Shown here: piece after piece, positions 22,695 through 29,284 of the stretch
How positions within the stretch are numbered: position 1 is the stretch's first letter
Layout of the letters: each line of letters starts with the position of its first letter
Source of the DNA: JBBRVW01 sp038246545
GTDB taxonomy: Bacteria; Actinomycetota; Actinomycetes; JACCUZ01
NCBI GenBank assembly: GCA_038246545.1
Contig: JBBRVW010000045.1
Coordinates: 1-31,695, forward strand
DNA: 31,695 nucleotides
Direction of reading: 5' to 3'
Notes under the pieces: generated by a model
What the model saw: the letters and a program-made list of their open reading frames with translations, nothing else
Databases searched by the model: none
Told to the model about the DNA's origin: nothing
Translations under genes and position numbers: made by a program

Positions 22695-23299
22695 TCTCGG
22701 TCCGTGTCCTCGTCGTCCAGCGTGGGCACCGGGAAGCCCTGGTTGACACCTCCAGCTCCGTAGAGACCGTCGCGGCGCACCAGCCGGAGCAGGGTGCGCG
22801 CGAGGATGCGGGTGTCCAGGGCGAGCGACCGGTGCTGGATGTAGTAGAGGTCGAGCTCGATCCGCTCCGGCCAGGAGATGGCGTTGCGGCCGTTCACCTG
22901 GGCCCAGCCGGTCAGCCCGGGCCGGATCGCGTGCCGGCCGTGCTGCCGGGCGCTGTAGTGCGCGACCTGCTCCGGCAGTGTTGGCCGAGGGCCGATCAGG
23001 CTCATGTCCCCGCGCACGATGTTCCACAGCTGCGGCAGCTCGTCGATGCTCGTCGCGCGCAGCGCCCGTCCGATGCTGGTGTCACGGTCGGCGTCCGGCT
23101 CGCCGGGGTAGCTCTCCGGACGCATGGTGCGGAGCTTCACGATCGCGAACTCGGCTCCCTCGAACCCGACGCGGCGCTGCCGGAAGAGCACCGGCCGACC
23201 CAGGCGGAGCCGCACCGCGAGCGCGGCGAGCGCCGTGACCGGGCTGAGCACGACGCCGGCGGCGGCGGCGACCAGCACGTCAACCGCCCGCCGGAGCAC
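22691..23299 (-). CDS. PglC-like initiating phosphoglycosyltransferase (Bac_transf)
   Basis: The 202-aa protein is a small monotopic phosphoglycosyltransferase. It has one N-terminal hydrophobic segment with a Ser-Pro break (residues 19-20), as in the re-entrant helix of PglC, then KLRTMR, the catalytic dyad Asp86-Glu87 in SIDELPQLWNIVRGDMS, LIGPRPTLP and PGLTGWAQVNGRN. Such enzymes move a sugar-1-phosphate from a UDP-sugar to undecaprenyl phosphate, the first step of glycan assembly; PglC uses UDP-diNAcBac. GTG at 23299 has a strong GGAGGAGG 6 nt upstream. Its start overlaps the end of the GT4 gene by 20 nt. It ends face to face with the decayed Tat gene (4-nt overlap). Confidence 0.93.
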   Translation of the reverse strand: MLRRAVDVLVAAAAGVVLSPVTALAALAVRLRLGRPVLFRQRRVGFEGAEFAIVKLRTMRPESYPGEPDADRDTSIGRALRATSIDELPQLWNIVRGDMSLIGPRPTLPEQVAHYSARQHGRHAIRPGLTGWAQVNGRNAISWPERIELDLYYIQHRSLALDTRILARTLLRLVRRDGLYGAGGVNQGFPVPTLDDEDTDRD

Positions 23300-24479
23300 C
23301 GGACACCTCCTCCCCGCTCCAGCCCAGCCGCTTGCGCCGCGCCACGGCGGCGTAGGTCTCCAGGGATCGCATAGCGATCTGGCGCTGGTCGAACTCGGCG
23401 CGCGCCCGGACGCCGGCGGCGGTGCCGAGCCGTCGTCGTTCGTCGGCGTCCTCGATCAGCTGGTCCACCGCCCTCGTCAGCGCGGTCGCGTCGCGGGGCG
23501 GGACCAGTCGCAGGTGGACACGGTCGCTGCCGATCTCGCGGCAGCCGCGGATGTCGCTGAGGACCATCGCGGTCTCGCAGGCCGCGGCCTCCATCGCCGA
23601 CCGGGAGAACCCCTCGCGGTAGGAGGGCAGGACGAAGACATCCAGTGCGTTGTAGAGCCCCGGCATGTCCCTCCACTCCCCCAGCCAGGTGACCGACGCG
23701 TCGACACCTGAGAGGGCATCGGCCTTGTCCGGGTCCTCGGGCCCGGCCCAGACGAACCGGGCCCTGAAACCCAGGCGCGACGCCGTCTCCGCGAACTCGG
23801 CGATGCCCTTCTCGGCCACCAGCCGCCCCACACCCCCGACGAGGACCTCCTCGTCGCCCACGCCGAGGGCGCGCCGGACCTCCTTGCGCTGCGCGTCATC
23901 GGGGACGAACCGCGCCAGGTCGGTCCCGTTGCCCACCACCACGGCCCGGCCGGGCCGGGTCCAGCGACGCAGGGTCGCCAGGTCTGCGGCGTTCTGGAAC
24001 AGCTCCGCGTCGGAGAACAGCGACGCGAACGCCTCCGCGCCGTAGACCAACGCCCGCTTGAGCGCCCGGTCGTCCGACCCGGCCCACAGCCCGTGGCAGG
24101 TGTTGACCACGACAGGCACCCCGACGAGGCGGCCGAGGACTCGCCCGAGCACGCCGGTCTTGGGGTTGTGGGTGTGCAGCACGTCGAGGCGCAGCCGGCG
24201 CAGCAGCCGGGCCAGCTCGAGGGTGGCGCGCAGATCCTGCCCGGGCTGCCAGGCGCGGGTGAGGTTCACGACCGGGACGTGCGCGACACCGAGGCGCTCG
24301 ACCCGGTCGACGTAGAGGCCCGGGGCAGAGATGCCGACGACGTCCAGCCCGGCCGCCAGGTCGACGTCCAGCTCGACCGGAAGGAGCAGCGCCAGGCTCA
24401 TGTCGACGGTCGTGAGGTGCGCGACCCGAAGGGAGCGGCCGCCGGGGCCGCGCAGCTGCCGCGGTGCCAGGTCAGCCAC
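23280..24479 (-). CDS. GT4-family glycosyltransferase
   Basis: The 399-aa protein is GT-B-like: N-terminal LRVAHLTTVDMSLALLLP, HTHNPKTGVLGRVLGRL, NTCHGLW, VVVGNGTDL, GVGRLVAEKGIAEF, FVWAGPEDP, and the C-terminal LPSYREGFSRSAMEAAACETA with its Glu pair. The layout resembles PglA/Cap1E-type enzymes that add the second sugar onto the undecaprenyl-linked first sugar. That suits its place next to the initiating transferase. GTG at 24479 overlaps the deacetylase stop by 8 nt. An open frame further upstream exists but is a shadow of the deacetylase gene. Donor sugar cannot be read. Confidence 0.9.
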   Translation of the reverse strand: MADLAPRQLRGPGGRSLRVAHLTTVDMSLALLLPVELDVDLAAGLDVVGISAPGLYVDRVERLGVAHVPVVNLTRAWQPGQDLRATLELARLLRRLRLDVLHTHNPKTGVLGRVLGRLVGVPVVVNTCHGLWAGSDDRALKRALVYGAEAFASLFSDAELFQNAADLATLRRWTRPGRAVVVGNGTDLARFVPDDAQRKEVRRALGVGDEEVLVGGVGRLVAEKGIAEFAETASRLGFRARFVWAGPEDPDKADALSGVDASVTWLGEWRDMPGLYNALDVFVLPSYREGFSRSAMEAAACETAMVLSDIRGCREIGSDRVHLRLVPPRDATALTRAVDQLIEDADERRRLGTAAGVRARAEFDQRQIAMRSLETYAAVARRKRLGWSGEEVSGAPAGG

Positions 24480-25287
24480 GGGCACCGGCTCGCTTGGCGA
24501 GCGACACGGCCGCGCCGTACACCCGTTCCTGCCAGAGGTTGCCGTCGAGCTTGGCCCGGAAGAACTCCAGCGGGTCCGAGCCGCGCACCGGGACACGGGC
24601 CAGCGCGTGCAGGTCCCGGCCGGGGAGGTTGGTGCCGACCTCTCCGGTGGCGGACGAGCGGAACCGGGCCGCGAGGGCCGGAGTCAGCCGCGGAACGGGC
24701 ACGCCCCAGGTGAACGCGAAGTGCTCGGGGACCACCCCGACCTCGCGCTGGACCGACTCGCTGCAGCGGTCCAGCTCCTCCTCGGTCAGCTGTTCCGGAC
24801 GGACGTGCGTGTGGGTGTGGTTGCCGACGGTGCACAGCCCGGAGTCGACCATCTCCCGCACCTGCGTCCAGGTGAGGCCCGGGCCGCCGGAGTCCCGAGC
24901 GGTGGAGCCGTCCCAGTGCATGGTGCCGCCCACGAACCCCGTGGTCAGGTAGAGCGTGAACGGCAGCCCGCCTGCCCGTAGCAGCGGGAAGGCGTGGTGG
25001 TAGACGTCCTCGAACCCGTCGTCGAAGGTCAGGACCACCGACGGGCGGGAGTCACCCGAGGCGATCGCGTCGACGGCCTCGCCGAGCGGCCGGACGTTCT
25101 CCCCGGAGAGGATCTCGAGCTGCTCGGCGAACGCTGCAGTGGCCAGGTCCCTCTCGTCCGGCGACCCGCCGCCGACCCGGTGGTAGATCAACACCCTGGT
25201 GCCGTTGGCCCGGCCGGCCGGCAGGCGGCTGAGCACCCGCTTGACCCGCACTCGGCGCTCGTGCGGGTTCGGCGTGTCGTCGGTCAT
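24472..25287 (-). CDS. NodB-type polysaccharide deacetylase
   Basis: The 271-aa protein carries the carbohydrate esterase 4 pattern. VLIYHRV is at residues 32-38, motif 1 LTFDDGF has Asp89-Asp90, and motif 2 NHTHTH has zinc-binding His157 and His161 with Asp90. A FAFTWGVPVPR segment and a helical end follow. CE4 enzymes remove N- or O-acetyl groups from GlcNAc-containing glycans. No signal peptide is visible, so it may act in the cytoplasm on lipid-linked intermediates or be exported another way. ATG at 25287 follows GAGGCG. It is first in a three-gene minus-strand unit with the GT4 and the initiating transferase. Confidence 0.9.
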   Translation of the reverse strand: MTDDTPNPHERRVRVKRVLSRLPAGRANGTRVLIYHRVGGGSPDERDLATAAFAEQLEILSGENVRPLGEAVDAIASGDSRPSVVLTFDDGFEDVYHHAFPLLRAGGLPFTLYLTTGFVGGTMHWDGSTARDSGGPGLTWTQVREMVDSGLCTVGNHTHTHVRPEQLTEEELDRCSESVQREVGVVPEHFAFTWGVPVPRLTPALAARFRSSATGEVGTNLPGRDLHALARVPVRGSDPLEFFRAKLDGNLWQERVYGAAVSLAKRAGARG

Positions 25288-25587
25288 CGACGCCTCGAGC
25301 CCCCAGTGTCCGACCGTGTGATTCTGTCCGGCAGGCTACCAACCGGTGCCGGCGACCAGGTCACTCGCCTCGCCCGACCGTATCGACGGGAGCTGGCTCC
25401 CCGGCGACGGAGAGCACCGGTCACGGGACGCTCCGCGACCGAGATGGACTCCGTGTGATCGGGCGGCAACGGCCTGTCCTCCTGACGTAGGAAACGTCAC
25501 GCAGGCGGGTGACGCGGCATGATGATCGGCCCCGTACTGTGCGCAGCAGAGACTTACGGATCGACTACTTCAGGGGTGGGAAGCGCA
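25288..25587. other. divergent regulatory region between deacetylase and Tat protein genes
   Basis: About 300 bp without a gene. It contains a perfect palindrome, TGACGT-AGGAA-ACGTCA (25483-25499), a good operator candidate. A -10-like TACTGT lies at 25535-25540 on the plus strand, 47 nt before the ATG at 25588. On the minus strand a TAGCCT about 45 nt before the deacetylase start could be a -10. An ATG at 25519 in frame with the Tat gene lacks a ribosome binding site and would bury the signal peptide. Confidence 0.4.
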
Positions 25588-26193
25588 ATGGAACACGACG
25601 AGAACGCGTCAGACAGCGGTCCGAGTCGACGGGAAATCCTGCGCCGATCTGCGCTGGTCGGCGGCACGGTGGTGTGGATGGCCCCCGCGGTGCAGACGCT
25701 GGCAGCGCCAGCCTTCGCCGGCGTCGGCAGCGAGGCACCGGGAAATGGTGACTTCGAGTCGTCCTACTCGGAGATCCTTGTGCTGGTCGAGTGCAACAAC
25801 GTGCTCTATCGGGTGAAGTTCGAGCCGAACAACGCCGGGTCGGTCGGCAACTTGCCTGCCGCCGAGTGTGGCAGCACGTTCAACTTCGGCGGCTGCAAAT
25901 CGGACGACTTCTTCCGGAACGACGTCGGGGTTTCCGCTGGCTGCTCCAGCGTGTCGGCCGTCATCAACGCAGACGGCAGCGTGGTCGTGAGCGCCGGCGC
26001 AGGCTGCACCATCAATGCGTACGCGACGCACAAGGGGAAGTGCTGCACGTACAACAGGGCTGCCGGCACAGCCGCCTCGCAGAATGCCATCGCTCCGGGG
26101 CTCTACAACGCCAGCGGCGCCTACACGGGCGTCACTGTCGGGGCTGCCAGCAGTTCGGCGACATTCTCGGCGAACCCGCCCAACGACTGCTGA
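25588..26193 (+). CDS. Tat-exported cysteine-rich protein of unknown function
   Basis: The 201-aa product starts with a Tat signal (PSRREILRRSA, then LVGGTVVWMAPAVQTL, cut probably near AFAGVGS). The mature part of about 155 residues has eight cysteines spread along it (VECNN, AECGS, GGCKS, AGCSS, GAGCT, KCCTY, a C-terminal Cys), which suggests disulfides formed after export. Small residues (Gly, Ala, Ser, Asn) dominate. I recognise no domain. ATG at 25588 is preferred to 25519 because it places the n-region at normal length and a GGGAAG-type ribosome binding site lies just before it. It is divergent from the deacetylase unit and ends 6 bp from the convergent protease gene. Confidence 0.8.
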   Translation: MEHDENASDSGPSRREILRRSALVGGTVVWMAPAVQTLAAPAFAGVGSEAPGNGDFESSYSEILVLVECNNVLYRVKFEPNNAGSVGNLPAAECGSTFNFGGCKSDDFFRNDVGVSAGCSSVSAVINADGSVVVSAGAGCTINAYATHKGKCCTYNRAAGTAASQNAIAPGLYNASGAYTGVTVGAASSSATFSANPPNDC

Positions 26194-26199
26194 CCGTAA

Positions 26200-27867
26200 C
26201 TAGGCGCTGGGCGCTGACCGCGTCACCGTGACCCGGAACCGGGTTCCAGGTCGCGCTGTGACAGTGATGCGATATCTGCCCGCGGTGACGTCGCTCACGG
26301 CAAGGAGTGAGACCCCGGCTCCTCGTTCGTAGACGAGCCGGTTGTCCCGGACGCGCTCCACCCGCAGTGTGGTGTCGCGCGACGAGGCCACGCGGGTTCG
26401 CAGGGTGCCGGCCCCGGCACGGACGCGGAAGGACACCGCCCCGTCGGCATCCACCCGGCCGCTGAGCACCGTCTTCTTCCGCGGTCGACGCGGCGCCTTC
26501 GTGGGCGACGGTGTCGCCGTCGGTGTCGGGCTCGCTGTCACGGTCGGGCTGGGGCTCACCGTCGGGGTCGCGGTCACCGTCGGGGTCGGAGTCACCGTGG
26601 GTGTCAGAGTCGGGGACGGCGTCACCGTCGGCGTCGGCGTCGGGGTCGGGGTCGCGGTCACCGTCGGGGTCGGCGTGGGGGTTGCGGTCGCCGTCGGGGT
26701 CGGGCTGGCGGTGGGAGTGGGCGTCGGGGTCGGCGTACCGACGGCCCCGGGCTCGACCGACTCGAGGAACGCCGAGCTGGCCAGGTTCCAGTGAGTCGAC
26801 AGCCAGCTGCCGGCCGCCGGCGCGACGTTGAAGTAGTCGTCGCCGTTGCAGTCCAGCAGCGGCTCCTGCGAGCTGGCGCAGAGATAGGTGAGGGTCGCTC
26901 CGGAGCCGTCGTTGTAGCAGAGCCGGTCGTACTCGTCGGTGCAGTGCCAGCTGCCGTTCGAGTGCGGGGCAGCCAGCTGGACCGCACCGAGACCGTGCGC
27001 CAGCTCGTGGGCGGCCACCGAGGTGCTTCCGCCCCAGCAGGCCGAGTCGACCCTCGAGACGGTGCCGCCAGTGTTGGCCGGGTTGGTCGCGTCCGGCCGC
27101 TCGTCGCCCACGACGTAGCTGATGCCGCAGTAGACGTTCGCGTCCGCGAACACGAGGTACTTGCGGTCGGTGCGGGTGTAGCCCAGCGCCCGCAGCTCGG
27201 TGCGGGTGTTGGCGATGCTGTCGTCACCGGTCCGGCTCAGCACCACGTGCTGAACGTCGAGCAGGCAGGACGCGCCGGTGACCCAGCGCACGTGCCGGAC
27301 TCCCCCGTCGCGGGCCGCCGAGTTGGCGAACGCCTGGTCGGTGCTGTCGGCGTAGCCGCGGACCAGGTCGAGCACCCCGGCGTACCGGTCGGTCTGGTCC
27401 GAGGCGACGGCGTAGATGACCTGCACCCGCTTGCCGGTGCTCCCGTCGCCGTAGCAGGGCACGGAGCCGCCCGCGGCGGCCGTCGGCTCGGTCCCGGTGC
27501 CCTGCGCCTGCAGCTCCGCGGTGGTCGGGGCCTCGCGCACGTCGACGGCCGCCGGGGCGGCGTCCGGGCCGTGTGAACAGGCGGCCGGGTCGGTGGCGTC
27601 GAGGCTCTCGACCGCGAACCCACCGTGGCAGCGGCTGCGCCGGTCCAGCCCGGCGTACACCCGGCCGGAGCCAGGACGATCGGCCAGGCCGGCCGGTCGC
27701 CAGGAGGCGGGGGCGGCCGCCTCCGATGCGGTCACCCGCACGACTCGGTCGGACCCGCCGGACGCTGCGGTCGCGGCACCGGGCTGAAGGGTCGCCACCA
27801 GGCTCGTCAAGACCAGGGCGACGGTAGCGGCGGCGACCGTCGCCCGGAGGCCGCGCTGGGGGTGCAT
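26200..27867 (-). CDS. secreted HExxH metalloprotease with Pro/Thr linker
   Basis: The 555-aa product has a Sec signal peptide (residues of about 1-35, ending TAASG). Its catalytic region has the zinc motif His287-Glu288-x2-His291-x2-Gly294 (AAHELAHGLGAVQ), with a further His302 in AAPHS as a possible third ligand. A Cys-bounded turn, CTDEYDRLCYNDGSG, follows. Relatives have Met in this turn (Met-turn of metzincin-like enzymes), while here it is Leu316. A 77-residue Pro/Thr/Ala/Val linker (26506-26736) joins a basic PRRPRKK stretch and a C-terminal beta-rich domain of about 85 residues. Eleven or so cysteines suggest disulfides. ATG at 27867 lacks a strong ribosome binding site. It may trim surface proteins; the substrate is unknown. 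Confidence 0.78.
   Translation of the reverse strand: MHPQRGLRATVAAATVALVLTSLVATLQPGAATAASGGSDRVVRVTASEAAAPASWRPAGLADRPGSGRVYAGLDRRSRCHGGFAVESLDATDPAACSHGPDAAPAAVDVREAPTTAELQAQGTGTEPTAAAGGSVPCYGDGSTGKRVQVIYAVASDQTDRYAGVLDLVRGYADSTDQAFANSAARDGGVRHVRWVTGASCLLDVQHVVLSRTGDDSIANTRTELRALGYTRTDRKYLVFADANVYCGISYVVGDERPDATNPANTGGTVSRVDSACWGGSTSVAAHELAHGLGAVQLAAPHSNGSWHCTDEYDRLCYNDGSGATLTYLCASSQEPLLDCNGDDYFNVAPAAGSWLSTHWNLASSAFLESVEPGAVGTPTPTPTPTASPTPTATATPTPTPTVTATPTPTPTPTVTPSPTLTPTVTPTPTVTATPTVSPSPTVTASPTPTATPSPTKAPRRPRKKTVLSGRVDADGAVSFRVRAGAGTLRTRVASSRDTTLRVERVRDNRLVYERGAGVSLLAVSDVTAGRYRITVTARPGTRFRVTVTRSAPSA
26506..26736 (-). repeat. degenerate tandem repeat encoding a TPTP-rich linker
   Basis: About 230 bp made of imperfect 6- and 12-bp units (plus-strand GTCGGGGTC and variants) that code for Thr-Pro, Thr-Val-Thr-Pro and Ala-Thr-Pro steps within the metalloprotease. 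Such linkers are extended, commonly glycosylated and prone to length change by slippage. The frame is kept throughout. Confidence 0.85.
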
Positions 27868-27978
27868 GGGCTGTGCGTCCCGTCGTCCCGAGGAGAGAGC
27901 TGTCCCCTCAGTGATCGGAATCCGCGGACCTCCGACTTCAGTCGGGCACCGGCCACCCGGGTAAAGACCGGGTCAAGG

Positions 27979-28590
27979 TCACGGTGACGAGGGCGGCTCC
28001 TGCTGGCTGCGCAGCCAGGACCACAGCCGGTCCACCTCGGCGCGGAGCTGCGCAAGGTCGCCGTCGTTGGGGACGACCCGGTCGGCCACCGTCAACCGAG
28101 CGGTCCGGCTCGCTTGCGCACTCATCCGGGCGCAGGCGTCGGCGGCGACCATGCCGCGGCCGTCGACCAGCCGGCGCAGGCGGACGTCGTCGTCGGCGTC
28201 GACGACGACCACCAGGTCGTACTGGTCCTGGAGGTGCTTCTCCACGAGCAGCGGCACGTCGTAGACGACAACCGCGTCCGGCGGTGCCGCCTGCATCAGC
28301 TCGGCGCTGCGGCGGCCGACGTAGGGGTGCACGATGGCCTCCAGCGCGGCCCGCTTCACCTCGTCGGCGAACACCAGCCGGCCCAGCTTCAGGCGGTCCA
28401 GCGAGCCGTCCTCGGCCAGCACGTCCGACCCGAACTCGGCGACCACGGCCGCCAGCCCCGGTGTTCCCGGTGCCACTGCCTCCCGAGCCAGTGCGTCCGC
28501 GTCGACGACCACCGCGCCGTGCTCGGCCAGTAGCTTGGCGACCGCACTCTTGCCGGAGCCGATCCCGCCCGTGAGCCCGACCGTGATCAC
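27979..28590 (-). CDS. coaE: dephospho-CoA kinase
   Basis: CoaE phosphorylates the 3'-hydroxyl of dephospho-CoA, the last step of coenzyme A synthesis. The 203-aa protein shows the P-loop GLTGGIGSGKSAV at residues 5-17, DADALAREAV, the helical CoA-binding part with VHPYV, and YDVPLLVEK followed by VVVVDADDDVRLRRL. Length suits the short actinobacterial form without the C-terminal GrpB-like extension seen in mycobacteria. GTG at 28590 is chosen because the family starts with (M/V)xxVGLTGGIGSGKS and a TACGGT box lies 7 nt upstream. The longer open frame reaching to about 29211 is only an antisense shadow. It lies downstream of rpsA in the usual actinobacterial order. Confidence 0.97.
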   Translation of the reverse strand: MITVGLTGGIGSGKSAVAKLLAEHGAVVVDADALAREAVAPGTPGLAAVVAEFGSDVLAEDGSLDRLKLGRLVFADEVKRAALEAIVHPYVGRRSAELMQAAPPDAVVVYDVPLLVEKHLQDQYDLVVVVDADDDVRLRRLVDGRGMVAADACARMSAQASRTARLTVADRVVPNDGDLAQLRAEVDRLWSWLRSQQEPPSSP

Positions 28591-28597
28591 GCACCGG

Positions 28598-28603
28598 ACC
28601 GTA
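28598..28603 (-). promoter_or_regulatory. candidate -10 box of coaE (TACGGT), leaderless arrangement
   Basis: Minus-strand TACGGT, then 7 nt, then the GTG start. Box and spacing are identical to those before uvrB. There is no Shine-Dalgarno sequence, which fits a transcript starting at the G of GTG. Confidence 0.45.
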
Positions 28604-28749
28604 CCGGAGAGTGACAGGACTAGCCCGGACGGCTGAAAAGGAGGCCCGCGGGCGCTTCCGGGCGTAGCGAACCTACGGATCTTGATCGATGTCGCGCGCC
28701 GCCTGGCTTCCCTAACCTTTCCGGAGGGGAACGATCTTGGGGGGTTCGG

Positions 28750-29271
28750 ATGGACGGCTCGGACGTCGGGCCGGACAACGCGGCGATCACCCGCCGCAAG
28801 GCGCTGCGATACGGCGGCGTGGTCGCGGGCGGGATCTGGGTCGCGCCGGTGGTCACGTCCCTGACTTCGCCGGCCTACGCCACTGGCTCTCCGGCACCGA
28901 CCACCACCACGTCGTGCGGCTGCACCCATCTGGTGCACCTGACCCGCAACAGTGACGACACCTACAGCTGCAGCACCGGCTCCTACATCTGCGACTTCTC
29001 GCCCACGCGCTACGGGGCCGCCTGCACCAGCGGGAGCTGCGCCCAGATCGTCTCGGCGGTCTGGTCCCCCGGCGCCTGGTCCGTGCAGGTCACGTTTGCC
29101 TGCACGCCCAAGAACGTGCAGCACGCACAGGACTGCTCCGGCAGCTGCCAGTACGGCGGCCTGCGACCGACCACGGACCCACGGACCTTCGAGGTGCCGA
29201 GCACCTGCCAACCCGCATCCACGGCACCCGACGAGGTCGACCTCGTGTTCGAGTGCAACTGCCCGGCCTGA
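28750..29271 (+). CDS. Tat-exported cysteine-rich protein of unknown function
   Basis: The 173-aa product has a Tat signal (ITRRKALRYGG, then VVAGGIWVAPVVTSL, cut probably near AYATGS), followed by a Thr-rich hinge (PAPTTTT). The mature part of about 130 residues has twelve cysteines (CGC, YSCS, YICD, ACTSGSC, FACT, DCSGSC, STCQ, a C-terminal CNC pair), probably six disulfides. I know no matching domain; the pattern differs from that of the gene at 25588. ATG at 28750 has a G-rich stretch (GGGGGG) 6 nt upstream, while a stronger GGAGGGG is about 20 nt away. It is divergent from coaE and converges on the acyltransferase gene with a 13-bp gap. Confidence 0.78.
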   Translation: MDGSDVGPDNAAITRRKALRYGGVVAGGIWVAPVVTSLTSPAYATGSPAPTTTTSCGCTHLVHLTRNSDDTYSCSTGSYICDFSPTRYGAACTSGSCAQIVSAVWSPGAWSVQVTFACTPKNVQHAQDCSGSCQYGGLRPTTDPRTFEVPSTCQPASTAPDEVDLVFECNCPA

Positions 29272-29284
29272 CTCGCCGGCGATC

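Noticed and set aside
24480..24596. N-terminal extension of the GT4 gene to 438 aa
   Set aside because: It is a shadow of the deacetylase gene. GTG at 24479 gives an 8-nt operon overlap and a normal GT4 start.
26506..26736. CRISPR-like or non-coding tandem repeat array
   Set aside because: The units are 6-12 bp, in frame, and code for the Thr-Pro linker of the metalloprotease. There are no spacers and no cas genes.
28591..29211. N-terminal extension of the coaE frame to 410 aa
   Set aside because: It overlaps the Cys-rich Tat gene antisense. CoaE homologues start just before the P-loop, matching GTG at 28590 with its TACGGT box.
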